Assembly: GCA_964535735.1 (NCBI GenBank)
Contig: CAZHTM010000023.1
Span: 1 to 34,520, forward strand
Length of the DNA stretch: 34,520 nucleotides
From: J089 sp964535735
GTDB lineage: Bacteria; Fidelibacterota; Marinisomatia; Marinisomatales; J089
Reading direction: 5' to 3'
Every line of letters begins with the position of its first letter. Position 1 is the first letter of the stretch. Positions 8,430 to 16,978 of this stretch are shown here, piece by piece. Under the pieces are notes generated by a model. The model was given only the letters and a program-made list of their open reading frames with translations. It made no database searches and was not told the DNA's origin. The position numbers and the translations under genes are program-made.

Positions 8430-9359
8430 ATGAACAAATATTTCTTCTTTGTTACATGTCTGGTAACATTCCTCCGGGCAGTTACTCCTACAGCGATTCT
8501 TGATTTTGATGCCATTAATATGTCTACCGGCGATACCTATGCCCTGACGGAACGGTTCCGGACCGAAATCCAACAATTAGATACCAGCCGTCTCTTCCTG
8601 GACCGCAATAAAATTGAAGATGTTCTCCTTGAACAAGGTTTTCAGGAGACCTTTTGCTCCGATGAGGAATGCGCCGTGGAAATCGGGAATTTTCTGGGTG
8701 TTCAGGAAATCATTGTTGGCTCCATTGCCAAAGTAGGCGAAACCTATACGGTAAATATCCGGGGGATACGGGTGGCGACTGGCGAGATTGTCCATAGTGT
8801 TTCCAGGGATTATTCCACATCCATCGATGATGTCCTCACCCGTGGAATGCGTGAGTTGGCGTTGGACTATGTCCGACCCGCAGAAACAGGACTCCCTCCA
8901 AAAACTGTAAGAGGAAACCCCGATCTGGATTATATCATTCAGGAAGTGGATCGCTCTCTGAATTCCCTAAAGCCCATCCTGAACCGGGCTAAATCGGAAT
9001 GGTCTGCTTCCCGTGAACCGGTGGTGATTGATTTGCGAACCCGGATTCGCGCCCGAACCGATGCGAAATGGGATCAAGACTCGGATTGGCTCCTGGTACC
9101 TGGGTGTTCCGGGTTATCATGCAGTATATGTGGACCTGCGGGAATACTTATTATTCCCGTGGTCTCTATTTTAGGGTACTATGATAATGTATACATTCCG
9201 GATCATCGTTTGGAACAAATCAGAAATCTATCCGACGCTGATCGTGCGAAATACGTTGCCGCTTATAAACATTCAGTCCGACAATTACGACTCAAACGAG
9301 CTATGGTTAGTTCTATTATTGGGATTTTATCAGGAAGTCTGATAAAACGTCTTCTATGA
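8430..9359 (+). CDS. Secreted CsgG/TolB-N-like protein
   Basis: A 309-residue protein. The start at 8430 is chosen because it gives a signal peptide (MNKYFFFVTCLVTFLRAVTPTA); in-frame codons upstream do not. Residues about 22-155 follow the CsgG / TolB N-terminal pattern: AILDFDAINM, then LTERFRTEIQQL, LFLDRNKIEDVLLEQGF and GVQEIIVGSIAKVGETY. Such domains occur in envelope proteins that form or attach to outer-membrane assemblies. The C-terminal part has a Cys-rich hydrophobic segment (CSGLSCSICGPAGILIIP, about 228-245) and another hydrophobic end, so it may be membrane-anchored. The Shine-Dalgarno site is weak. It shares its domain type with the protein at 15088. Confidence 0.72.
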   Translation: MNKYFFFVTCLVTFLRAVTPTAILDFDAINMSTGDTYALTERFRTEIQQLDTSRLFLDRNKIEDVLLEQGFQETFCSDEECAVEIGNFLGVQEIIVGSIAKVGETYTVNIRGIRVATGEIVHSVSRDYSTSIDDVLTRGMRELALDYVRPAETGLPPKTVRGNPDLDYIIQEVDRSLNSLKPILNRAKSEWSASREPVVIDLRTRIRARTDAKWDQDSDWLLVPGCSGLSCSICGPAGILIIPVVSILGYYDNVYIPDHRLEQIRNLSDADRAKYVAAYKHSVRQLRLKRAMVSSIIGILSGSLIKRLL

Positions 9360-9429
9360 CGGACTGAATTGATCGTTTTCTAAGTAAAACAGTTTAGCCG
9401 TTTACTTTAACGACTGTAAATTCTTAAGT

Positions 9430-9512
9430 CAATCAGGGGTGCTGTTCAATTGTTGAACGGCTGAGATTATACCCTTGGAACCTGTTTGGATAATGCCAGC
9501 GAAGGGAGCCTC
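9430..9512 (+). promoter_or_regulatory. TPP riboswitch (THI element)
   Basis: The conserved thiamin pyrophosphate aptamer blocks occur in order: AGGGGTGCTG (about 9435), CTGAGAT (9461), ACCCTT with GGAACCTG (9471-9484), and GATAATGCCAGCGAAGGGA (9489-9507). The last block contains the Shine-Dalgarno site AAGGGAG (9502-9508), 6 nt before the ATG at 9515. Ligand binding would therefore hide the ribosome site directly; no separate expression platform is visible. This predicts that the downstream receptor is shut off when thiamin is plentiful. Confidence 0.95.
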
Positions 9513-9514
9513 TT

Positions 9515-11845
9515 ATGAAACCCATCCTCATCCTTCTTTTTCTTTCCTTATGTAACGCCCAAGTCGTATCGATCACGGGTACAGTCATTCACGGCCAAAC
9601 CGGCGCTCCTCTGGAAGCGGTTAATGTCACCTGGGGTGATCAGGGTACCGCCACCGACGCTCAAGGGCGGTTTTCAATGACAGGAAATCCGCACGACACT
9701 CTGGTCGTTTCCCATATCGGATTCATCCCCCAGCAACTGGCTGTTGCACAGGAAACGTTTACTATCCGCTTACAACCCAAAATCCTTCAGAGTGCGCCCA
9801 TCACCGTTGAGGCGGTCCGGGCAGTAGAAGGCGTCACACCGGTCACGTTTTCCACGTTGACGCCAGACGAAATCAAACGCCGATACACGGTGCAGGATGT
9901 TCCCATGGTCTTGGCGTCGGAACCAGGGATCTACGCATATTCCGAAAGTGGAAACGGAACGGGCTATTCTTATGTGAGTATCCGTGGCTTTGATCAAAGC
10001 CGAATCTCCGTGATGGTGGACAATGTGCCTTTGAATGATAATGAAAGTTTTCAGGTGTATTGGGTAGATCACGGCGACATCCTAGCCCAAGCAGAGGATG
10101 TACAGATTCAACGGGGGTTGGGTATGGGTATCATTGGGTCGTCAGCCTTTGGAGGAACGATAAATCTTCGCANNNNNNNNNNNNNNNNNNNNNNNNNNNN
10201 NNNNNNNNNNNNNNNNNNNNNNNNNNNNNNNNNNNNNNNNNNNNNNNNNNNNNNNNNNNNNNNNNNNNNNNNTTGGGTATGGGTATCATTGGGTCGTCAG
10301 CCTTTGGAGGAACGATAAATCTTCGCACCGGGGTTCAATCTCCGGTGGAAAAAACCACCTTGTCCCTGGGCGGCGGTTCTTTCGCGACGACCAAAACGCG
10401 CCTCCAATATACTTCCGGTAATCGCTGGGGACCGGCCCATGCGTTGGGAGTAAGAATTAGTCAGGTGGAGTCCGCTGGATATCGGGAATTTCACGACAGT
10501 TTTCAACGTACTGGATTTGTTGGCTATGACTGGACCGGAGATCGTTGGTCCCATCAATTGCGAGCGATTGTGGGGAAAGAAATCACTCATTTATCCTGGG
10601 ATGGCATTCCTTCTGAGGATATTAACGACCGTACCCTTCGACGGGTGGGATACCGAGCCTATACGGACGATTTCCTCCAGAAGATAGTATCGCTTAATTC
10701 GACGGTAAGAATCCATCCCAATCTTTGGGTAAGGTCCACGCTTTACCAGGTGAACGGGCAGGGATACTATCAGGTCCGGAAATCAGGAGTGGATTTTTAC
10801 AGCTACAATCTGGATTGGAACGATAGTTATCCCGATTCAATAGAATTTGGCCTTACTACCGATGTGACCCGCCGCAAATGGATTGTGAATCGCTATTCCG
10901 GGTGGAATCCTACCCTTACGTGGATGGGAGCCCGATTGCGATTAGACGCCGGCCTGGAGTACCGGTCCTATATTGGGGATCATTTTGGGGAAGTGAGTGA
11001 TTTCAGCGATGATTCGCTTCGTGTCCGATTCGGAAATGACTGGTATCGGTATTATCAATATGTGGGGCGAAAAACACTTTTGAATGCGTTTGTTCAATTC
11101 GGTGTACAACCCCTGCCTAGATTATGGATTTTCGCCAGTGGGCAGAATCAACACATCCGCTGGACCTTAGACCAGGAGTCGATTGGCCATGCTCCGGGTT
11201 ATGCGTTGGAAACTACTTGGTCGTTTTTCAATCCCCGGTTCGGGCTTTCCTATAGGCTGTCAGATCGCCAGCGGTTTTTTGTCAATTTTGGTTCCAGCTA
11301 TAAGGAGCCAGCCGACAATCAAATCATTGAAGCCGACGATGTATTCGCCGCCCCAAAGGATCGGGTCGCCCCCGAAATGATTTCCAGCCGGGAAATTGGA
11401 TATCAATTGCATTCCGGTGGTTTCATCGGAAAGATAAATGCCTACGTAATCGATTTTAAAAATGAACAACTCAAAGAGATCGATATCAACCAGGAAGGGG
11501 AGTATGACTATTATTCCGCTCCCAAAACGCGGCACGAAGGTGTAGAATTGGAAGTGTCCTGGTTGGTGACATCTAAAATCCTCCTCACGGGGAATGGCAC
11601 CTGGGCACAGTTCCGGTACCAATCCGGCGATTACCAGGGAAATCGGATTCCCAACACACCTGAANNNNNNNNNNNNNNNNNNNNNNNNNNNNNNNNNNNN
11701 NNNNNNNNNNNNNNNNNNNNNNNNNNNNNNNNNNNNNNNNNNNNNNNNNNNNNNNNNNNNNNNNTATGAATGGGATGGATTGCACACGGTGTATTGGCCT
11801 GGAGCGACGCGAAATGGATTCCTGGAATTAAGCGTGACGATTTAA
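9515..11845 (+). CDS. TonB-dependent receptor, probably for thiamin or a precursor
   Basis: An outer-membrane receptor that imports a substrate using TonB energy. Residues 1-15 are a signal peptide; about 20-95 are a carboxypeptidase-like domain (ITGTVIHGQTGAPLEAVNV); about 110-220 are the plug (SYVSIRGFDQSRISVMVDNVPLND); the rest is beta barrel, ending GFLELSVTI. The riboswitch at 9430 suggests thiamin-related uptake, as for known thiamin-regulated outer-membrane receptors. Two 100-N gaps interrupt the gene. The first (10173-10272) is flanked by identical 55-nt copies; joining them gives one continuous frame (INLRTGVQSP). The second (11665-11764) hides part of the barrel, and the last 26 codons lie in another nominal frame only because its size is unknown. 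No barrel defect is implied. Confidence 0.9.
10173..10272. other. 100-N scaffold gap, probably false
   Basis: The 55 nt at 10118-10172 and at 10273-10327 are identical. Removing the gap and one copy keeps the receptor in frame. This looks like two overlapping contig ends that were not merged. Confidence 0.9.
11665..11764. other. 100-N scaffold gap in the receptor barrel
   Basis: The flanks are not repeated, so real sequence is missing. It falls between NRIPNTPE and the final strands of the receptor. The true size is unknown; the usual spacing in this family suggests more than 100 nt. Confidence 0.85.
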
Positions 11846-11932
11846 TCCATACATATCACACCCTGTTTTGGATTCTCTTTTTTAGGATAGGGAGCAGGCG
11901 GTAACTTTACGGCTCCAAATCTGAGCCATAAT

Positions 11933-13305
11933 ATGACTGATTCTACTATTCGAGTTCGATTCGCGCCCAGTCCCACCGGTGACTTCCATGTGGGCGGGGC
12001 TCGGACGGCCTTGTTCAATTATCTTTTTGCCCGACACCATGGAGGGACTTTCATTCTCAGGATTGAGGACACGGATCAGCAGCGGTTTCACCCGGAAGCG
12101 CTGAAATGGTTGTTGGATGGTCTGACCTATTTAGGCTTGGATTGGGATGAGGGGCCGGAAAAAGGCGGTGATTATGGACCCTATACACAATCGGAACGGC
12201 TGGATATTTATAACGAACAGGTAAAAACGCTCATCTCCAACGGGAAGGCGTATCCCTGCTTTTGTACTCCGGAACGGTTGGCGGAAGTTATCGAACAACA
12301 AAAAAGGGAAAAATCCAGTTGGATTGGGTATGACCGTCATTGTCGTCACCTGGACAGTGAAGACGTTAAACGTCGATTGAAACGAGGCGAACCCCATGTC
12401 ATCCGATTCAAAATGCCCCTCGAGGGTGAGACAGTGGTAAAAGATGCCATTCGGGGAGAGATTCGTTTTACCAATAGGGAATTGCAAGATGCCGTTCTGA
12501 TTAAAAGCGATGGTTTTCCCACGTATCATTTTGCCAATGTGGTAGACGACCACTTCATGGCTATTTCCCATATTCTGCGCGGGGATGAATGGGTTAACAG
12601 TCTACCGCTGCACTGGCAATTGTACGATGCGTTTGGCTGGGACCCGCCGGTGATGGCTCATCTTCCCGTGATTCTGAATCCCTCGGGTAAAGGGAAAATG
12701 AGTAAACGCGCCGACCGGGCGCCCGACGGTACGTTGCGCCCTGTATTTGTACGTCAATATGAGGAAGCGGGTTACCTTCCGGAAGCATTGGTGAATTTCA
12801 TGGCTCTGGTGGGGTGGAGCTTCGATGACAGTCGGGAGATTTTCAGTCGTGAGGAACTGATTCAGGCGTTCTCCTTAGATCGCGTACATAAGTCACCGGC
12901 CGTCTGGAATTATGATAAATTAAACCAGATCAACGGCCAATACATCCGCCNNNNNNNNNNNNNNNNNNNNNNNNNNNNNNNNNNNNNNNNNNNNNNNNNN
13001 NNNNNNNNNNNNNNNNNNNNNNNNNNNNNNNNNNNNNNNNNNNNNNNNNNAAAGAAGCGCAACGATTGATGGAGATTGCTCCCTTTGATCATCAGTCCCT
13101 GTACGAAAAATTTAAAGCCCGGGCGGCGGAATTGGGGTTAAAACCAGGTTTTTTTTTTCAGCCCGTTCGTCTGGCGGTCTGTGGAAAACCGGTAGCCCCT
13201 CCTTTATTTGAGACGTTGGAAATTTTAGGTCGCGAAACCTCTATAGCCAGAGTGACTTCCGCCGGTGATCGTTTTGAACATTGGGTTAAACATTCAGAGG
13301 AATAA
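11933..13305 (+). CDS. gltX: Glutamyl-tRNA synthetase (contains a gap)
   Basis: A class I aminoacyl-tRNA synthetase charging tRNA-Glu. Key signs are RFAPSPTGDFHVGGARTAL with a HIGH-like HVGG (about 18-30), the zinc-type CFC...YDRHC pattern (about 107-140) and GKGKMSKR, the KMSKS loop (about 254). A 100-N gap at 12951-13050 cuts the anticodon-binding part. Left of it are 339 residues ending LNQINGQYIR; right of it are 84 residues (KEAQRLMEI to HSEE). Together they are about 60 short of a typical bacterial enzyme, so the real gap is probably nearer 150-220 nt. The two halves lie in different nominal frames because of the gap. The stop overlaps the glnS start (TAATG). Confidence 0.95.
12951..13050. 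other. 100-N scaffold gap in gltX
   Basis: The flanks are unique, so this is a real gap of unknown length inside the anticodon-binding region of gltX. Confidence 0.85.
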
Positions 13306-14984
13306 TGTCAAATTCAAATACGACTGATTTTATCCGTGAGATTGTAAAACGGGATATGGAAACCGGGAAGTGGGATTCCAGGGTCCACACACGATTCCCC
13401 CCGGAACCCAATGGATACCTTCACATCGGTCACGCTAAGGCGATTTGCCTTGACTTCGGTATCGCTGAAGAATTCGGCGGAAAAACCAATTTGCGGTTTG
13501 ATGATACCAATCCCATCAAGGAAGAAGATGAATACATTCGCTCGATTATCGAGGATGTACGCTGGTTGGGATTTGATTGGGAAGACCGGTTGTATTTCGC
13601 GTCCGATTATTTTGAACAGATGTACGACTATGCCGAACAGCTCGTGAAACAGGGAAAAGCCTATGTGGATGACCAAACCCCGGAAGAAATTCGTATCAAC
13701 CGGGGCACCTTGACCACGCCAGGAAAAAATAGTCCCTATCGCGACCGATCCGTGGACGAGAATTTGGATCTGTTTCGCCGGATGCGGGCCGGTGAATTCA
13801 AGGATGGAGAAAAAGTTCTGCGGGCCAAAATTGACATGAGTCATCCCAACATGAATATGCGGGATCCGGTTATCTATCGGATTCTCCATACCCATCATCA
13901 TCGCACTGGCGATACCTGGTGCATTTATCCCATGTACGATTGGGCCCATGGACTGGAAGACTCCATCGAAAGGATTACCCATTCGCTTTGCACGCTGGAA
14001 TTCGAAGACCATCGTCCGCTCTACGATTGGTTCCTGGATCAACTGGGTGTCTATCACCCGCAGCAAATCGAATTTGCCCGGTTGAATCTGACCTATACCG
14101 TTCTCAGCAAACGGAAACTGATGCGTTTGGTGGACGAACACATTGTGGAAGGGTGGGATGATCCCCGACTGCCGACCTTATCGGGTTTACGGCGGCGTGG
14201 ATATTCACCCGAATCCATCCGGGCGTTTTCGGATGAAGTAGGTGTGGCGAAAAAACCCAGCACTACGGAATTAGCGCTCTTAGAACATTGCCTGCGTACC
14301 GATCTTAATAAACGTGCTCTACGGGTTATGGCGGTTTTAGATCCCCTCAAAATTACGCTGCGGAATTATCCGGAAAATCAGGTGGAATGGCTGGATGCGG
14401 ACAACAATCCGGAAGATCCTTCTGCCGGAACGCGAAAAATTCCTTTTTCACGGGAACTTTGGCTTGAACGCTCTGATTTCCGGGAAGAAGCTCCCCGGAA
14501 ATATTTCCGGTTAGCGCCGGGTCGGGAAGTCCGTCTGAAACACGCCTATTACATTACGTGTGTGGACGTAGTGAAAGATGAAAAAACGGGTGAGATCACT
14601 GAATTGATTTGTGAATACGATCCGGAAACCCACGGTGGATGGTCTTCTGATGGCCGCAAGGTGAAAGGAACGCTGCACTGGGTATCTGTGCCTCACGCCC
14701 TCACAGCGGAAGTACGGCATTTTGATCATTTATTTCTTAAGAAAAATCCCGATGAAGTGGAACCGGGGCAGGATTTTTTAGATAATGTGAATCCGCATTC
14801 GCTTCAGATTCAATCGGGATGTAAAGTGGAACCGTCACTGAAAGACGCCAAACCGGATCAGTATTTTCAATTTCTTCGTCAGGGATATTATTGCCTTGAT
14901 CGAAAACTTTCATCACCGGATCATTTGGTGTTTAATCGGTCCGTATCCCTGCGAGATACCTGGGCAAAAATGAATAAAGAGTAG
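13305..14984 (+). CDS. glnS: Glutaminyl-tRNA synthetase
   Basis: A class I synthetase that charges tRNA-Gln directly with glutamine. Its 559 residues match the bacterial length. RFPPEPNGYLHIGHAKAI carries the HIGH motif at 40-43, and VLSKRKL (about 265) is the KMSKS equivalent, as in gamma-proteobacterial GlnRS. The two-domain C-terminal anticodon-binding beta barrel (about 340-550) is complete, ending RSVSLRDTWAK. It overlaps gltX by one base, so the paired enzymes of the same superfamily are translated together. GlnRS is absent from many bacteria, which use transamidation instead; this gene therefore says the organism can charge tRNA-Gln directly. A terminator follows. Confidence 0.97.
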   Translation: MSNSNTTDFIREIVKRDMETGKWDSRVHTRFPPEPNGYLHIGHAKAICLDFGIAEEFGGKTNLRFDDTNPIKEEDEYIRSIIEDVRWLGFDWEDRLYFASDYFEQMYDYAEQLVKQGKAYVDDQTPEEIRINRGTLTTPGKNSPYRDRSVDENLDLFRRMRAGEFKDGEKVLRAKIDMSHPNMNMRDPVIYRILHTHHHRTGDTWCIYPMYDWAHGLEDSIERITHSLCTLEFEDHRPLYDWFLDQLGVYHPQQIEFARLNLTYTVLSKRKLMRLVDEHIVEGWDDPRLPTLSGLRRRGYSPESIRAFSDEVGVAKKPSTTELALLEHCLRTDLNKRALRVMAVLDPLKITLRNYPENQVEWLDADNNPEDPSAGTRKIPFSRELWLERSDFREEAPRKYFRLAPGREVRLKHAYYITCVDVVKDEKTGEITELICEYDPETHGGWSSDGRKVKGTLHWVSVPHALTAEVRHFDHLFLKKNPDEVEPGQDFLDNVNPHSLQIQSGCKVEPSLKDAKPDQYFQFLRQGYYCLDRKLSSPDHLVFNRSVSLRDTWAKMNKE

Positions 14985-15013
14985 CATTTTATTGGAATTG
15001 ATGGAATTTAGCC

Positions 15014-15046
15014 GGGGATGAATGGGTTTAATTTCATCCCCTTTTC
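15014..15046 (+). terminator. Intrinsic terminator after glnS
   Basis: GGGGATGAA (15014-15022) pairs with TTCATCCCC (15033-15041) over 9 bp with a 10-nt loop, followed by TTTTC. It lies 30 nt after the glnS stop. Confidence 0.75.
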
Positions 15047-15087
15047 AATTTGTAACTTCTGCAAAATTGCGGTTAATTTGATTCATC

Positions 15088-16428
15088 ATGCGTTCACTAA
15101 TTCGGTCTGCAATCCTTTCAACACTGTTGATCGCCAACCTGGGGGCTTTCAATTCCACCCCCATTTCGGTTTATTTATATCTTATCGAGTTTGAAAATAT
15201 CACCTCCGATCCCACTCTGGAATGGATGGAAGCCGGTTTGGTGGATATCCTCTCTGATCAATTAAATCGGAATCCCGCCATCGCCATTAAATCACGGGAT
15301 GATCTGGAAAAGGTGATGAATAACCGGAATTTATTATTGCACCAGCCAAAGGGACTGAAAAATGTCCTGTTGTTGGGAAAATTTCAGGATAAAGGAGGGG
15401 AAGTGGATATTCAGCTTCAATTGGTCAATATTGCCAATTGGGAGCAGATCGATCAGCGGAAGATCACCGGGAATATCTCGGAAATAACGTCCTTGAGTCA
15501 GCGGCTTTCCGATGCGGTGGAAACAATGCTGAAACCAATTTTACCCCAACTCCCCGAACCTTCCCCGGTGACAAAACCACTTTCGAAAGCTGATGAAGCC
15601 CTTCCCGAAATGGTGACGCCAATTACGGATCGCCGGGCACAGCTCAACCCATCTTTGGAACATTCGAAGACGGTACTTTCCTCTCTGGATAAAGAGTTGG
15701 GCGGGATGGAAGTGGCCATGGACTTGGCGTTAGGTCGCCGGGAAAAAGCGCCGGAAAAACATCCGGGTCTGAAAGGGGAATGGGAACTGGAATTAAATAT
15801 GGCCAATAAAGAGCGTTCTAATCCGGAGAACGACGCCAATACGGAGATGTTAATTCGGGTTCTGGATAATCTGGTCAACCATCCCTACGAAGTGACCTTG
15901 AATCCTCCCAACATCATCTATGATCGCGACCAGAAAGACAGCGTGGAAGTGGAATTCAAGGTGATTTATAAATTGAAAGAAAATTTAATCCGGGATATGC
16001 TCACGTCATTACCCTATAATGCCTTAAAGCAGGAGGGGAGCCTCACCATATTCACGTTTAGCAAAGATCGGTTCAATTTTCCTACGGATTTACGCGAGCG
16101 CATTAGTCAGGGTGAGTATCTAGCTGCGCCCGTTATTCAATTCATTGATCGTCGGGATCGTCCCAAAGTGGTGATCGCCGATGCGATTGGTGCGTCATAT
16201 GTTCATCCAGCTGGATCATCAATAACCTACGTGCCCACCCACCATTTTTCACCGCTGATAGATTTTACTATTGGAGGCTGGTCCCTCCAGGTCGCCATGG
16301 AAGCGGTGGATATCCCCGTGATTTATCGGTTTAAGCTCCCGATAGAGGCCACCGATGACCTCGTGAGGGTTAAGCTGAAATTTGTTTCTACTGACGACCT
16401 GCCGACGTTCATTTCACAATTGCATTAA
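15088..16428 (+). CDS. Secreted TolB-N/CsgG-like protein
   Basis: A 446-residue protein with a signal peptide (about 1-24). Residues about 28-150 match the TolB amino-terminal / CsgG-like fold: YLIEFENITSDPTLEWMEAGLVDILSDQL, then RDDLEKVMNNR and a regular VDIQLQLVNI strand. About 150-240 is a Pro/Ser/Glu-rich linker. The C-terminal 200 residues are beta-rich (IYDRDQKDSVEVEFKVIYKL, RPKVVIADAIGASYV) with no family that I recognise. It follows the glnS terminator, so it probably begins a new unit. A separate protein with the same N-terminal domain type is at 8430. The role in the envelope is unknown. Confidence 0.72.
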   Translation: MRSLIRSAILSTLLIANLGAFNSTPISVYLYLIEFENITSDPTLEWMEAGLVDILSDQLNRNPAIAIKSRDDLEKVMNNRNLLLHQPKGLKNVLLLGKFQDKGGEVDIQLQLVNIANWEQIDQRKITGNISEITSLSQRLSDAVETMLKPILPQLPEPSPVTKPLSKADEALPEMVTPITDRRAQLNPSLEHSKTVLSSLDKELGGMEVAMDLALGRREKAPEKHPGLKGEWELELNMANKERSNPENDANTEMLIRVLDNLVNHPYEVTLNPPNIIYDRDQKDSVEVEFKVIYKLKENLIRDMLTSLPYNALKQEGSLTIFTFSKDRFNFPTDLRERISQGEYLAAPVIQFIDRRDRPKVVIADAIGASYVHPAGSSITYVPTHHFSPLIDFTIGGWSLQVAMEAVDIPVIYRFKLPIEATDDLVRVKLKFVSTDDLPTFISQLH

Positions 16429-16453
16429 TAACGATTGAATCCAGGAATAGATT

Positions 16454-16978
16454 ATGAAATCACGGCTAATAATTTTCGGACTATTGCTGAGTTTGACTCT
16501 TGGAGCGGATCCCCAGCCCAAAGTTCCTGAATTCACTTTAAAATTATTGAATGGCAAGACCGTATCGATTCAAGACTTGCTTAAGGATGGTCCCGTTTTA
16601 ATCGACTTTTGGGCCACATGGTGCGTACCCTGTAAAAAAGAAATGCGCTATTTAAATACCTTTCATACGACCTATCAAAAAGACGGATTTACAGTATTGA
16701 CCATTAATCAGGATACGCCAAAGAGTATGTCGAAAGTACGGGGCTTTATCCGGTCCAACCGGTATGAATTTTTAGTGGGATTGGATCCCAATAAACAGCT
16801 TTCACAAAAATTGAACGCTGTTGTTTTGCCCACAACCTTAATTGTGGATCGCGACGGTACCATTCGTTGGCAACATCAAGGGTATATCCCCGGAGACGAA
16901 CAGGAAATCGAAAAACAGATCAAAGCGGTACTTTATGGAACGAACGCTCCCGGTGGGACAGACGCATCGAACGAATAA
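16454..16978 (+). CDS. TlpA-like periplasmic thioredoxin
   Basis: A 174-residue protein with a signal peptide (MKSRLIIFGLLLSLTLGA). The AhpC/TSA-Redoxin/TlpA fold shows the active site DFWATWCVPCKKEM with Cys57 and Cys60, and the cis-Pro loop VLPTTLIVDRDG (about 134). It should act outside the cytoplasmic membrane, as a thiol reductant or disulfide exchanger. The 25-nt gap from the previous gene and the overlap with the next gene (start at 16935) suggest one operon. Its C-terminal end is Gly/Asn/Ala-rich and probably flexible. The partner is unknown; the nearby Omp28-like protein with a U/CxxC motif at 18792 is an obvious candidate. Confidence 0.88.
   Translation: MKSRLIIFGLLLSLTLGADPQPKVPEFTLKLLNGKTVSIQDLLKDGPVLIDFWATWCVPCKKEMRYLNTFHTTYQKDGFTVLTINQDTPKSMSKVRGFIRSNRYEFLVGLDPNKQLSQKLNAVVLPTTLIVDRDGTIRWQHQGYIPGDEQEIEKQIKAVLYGTNAPGGTDASNE

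Noticed and set aside
9515..13305. Frameshifts in the TonB receptor and gltX
   Set aside because: Each frame change coincides with a 100-N gap of arbitrary length, so no true frameshift can be claimed.
13314..14141. A 275-residue antisense frame under glnS
   Set aside because: It is a shadow of a strongly conserved gene, with no ribosome site or recognisable domain.
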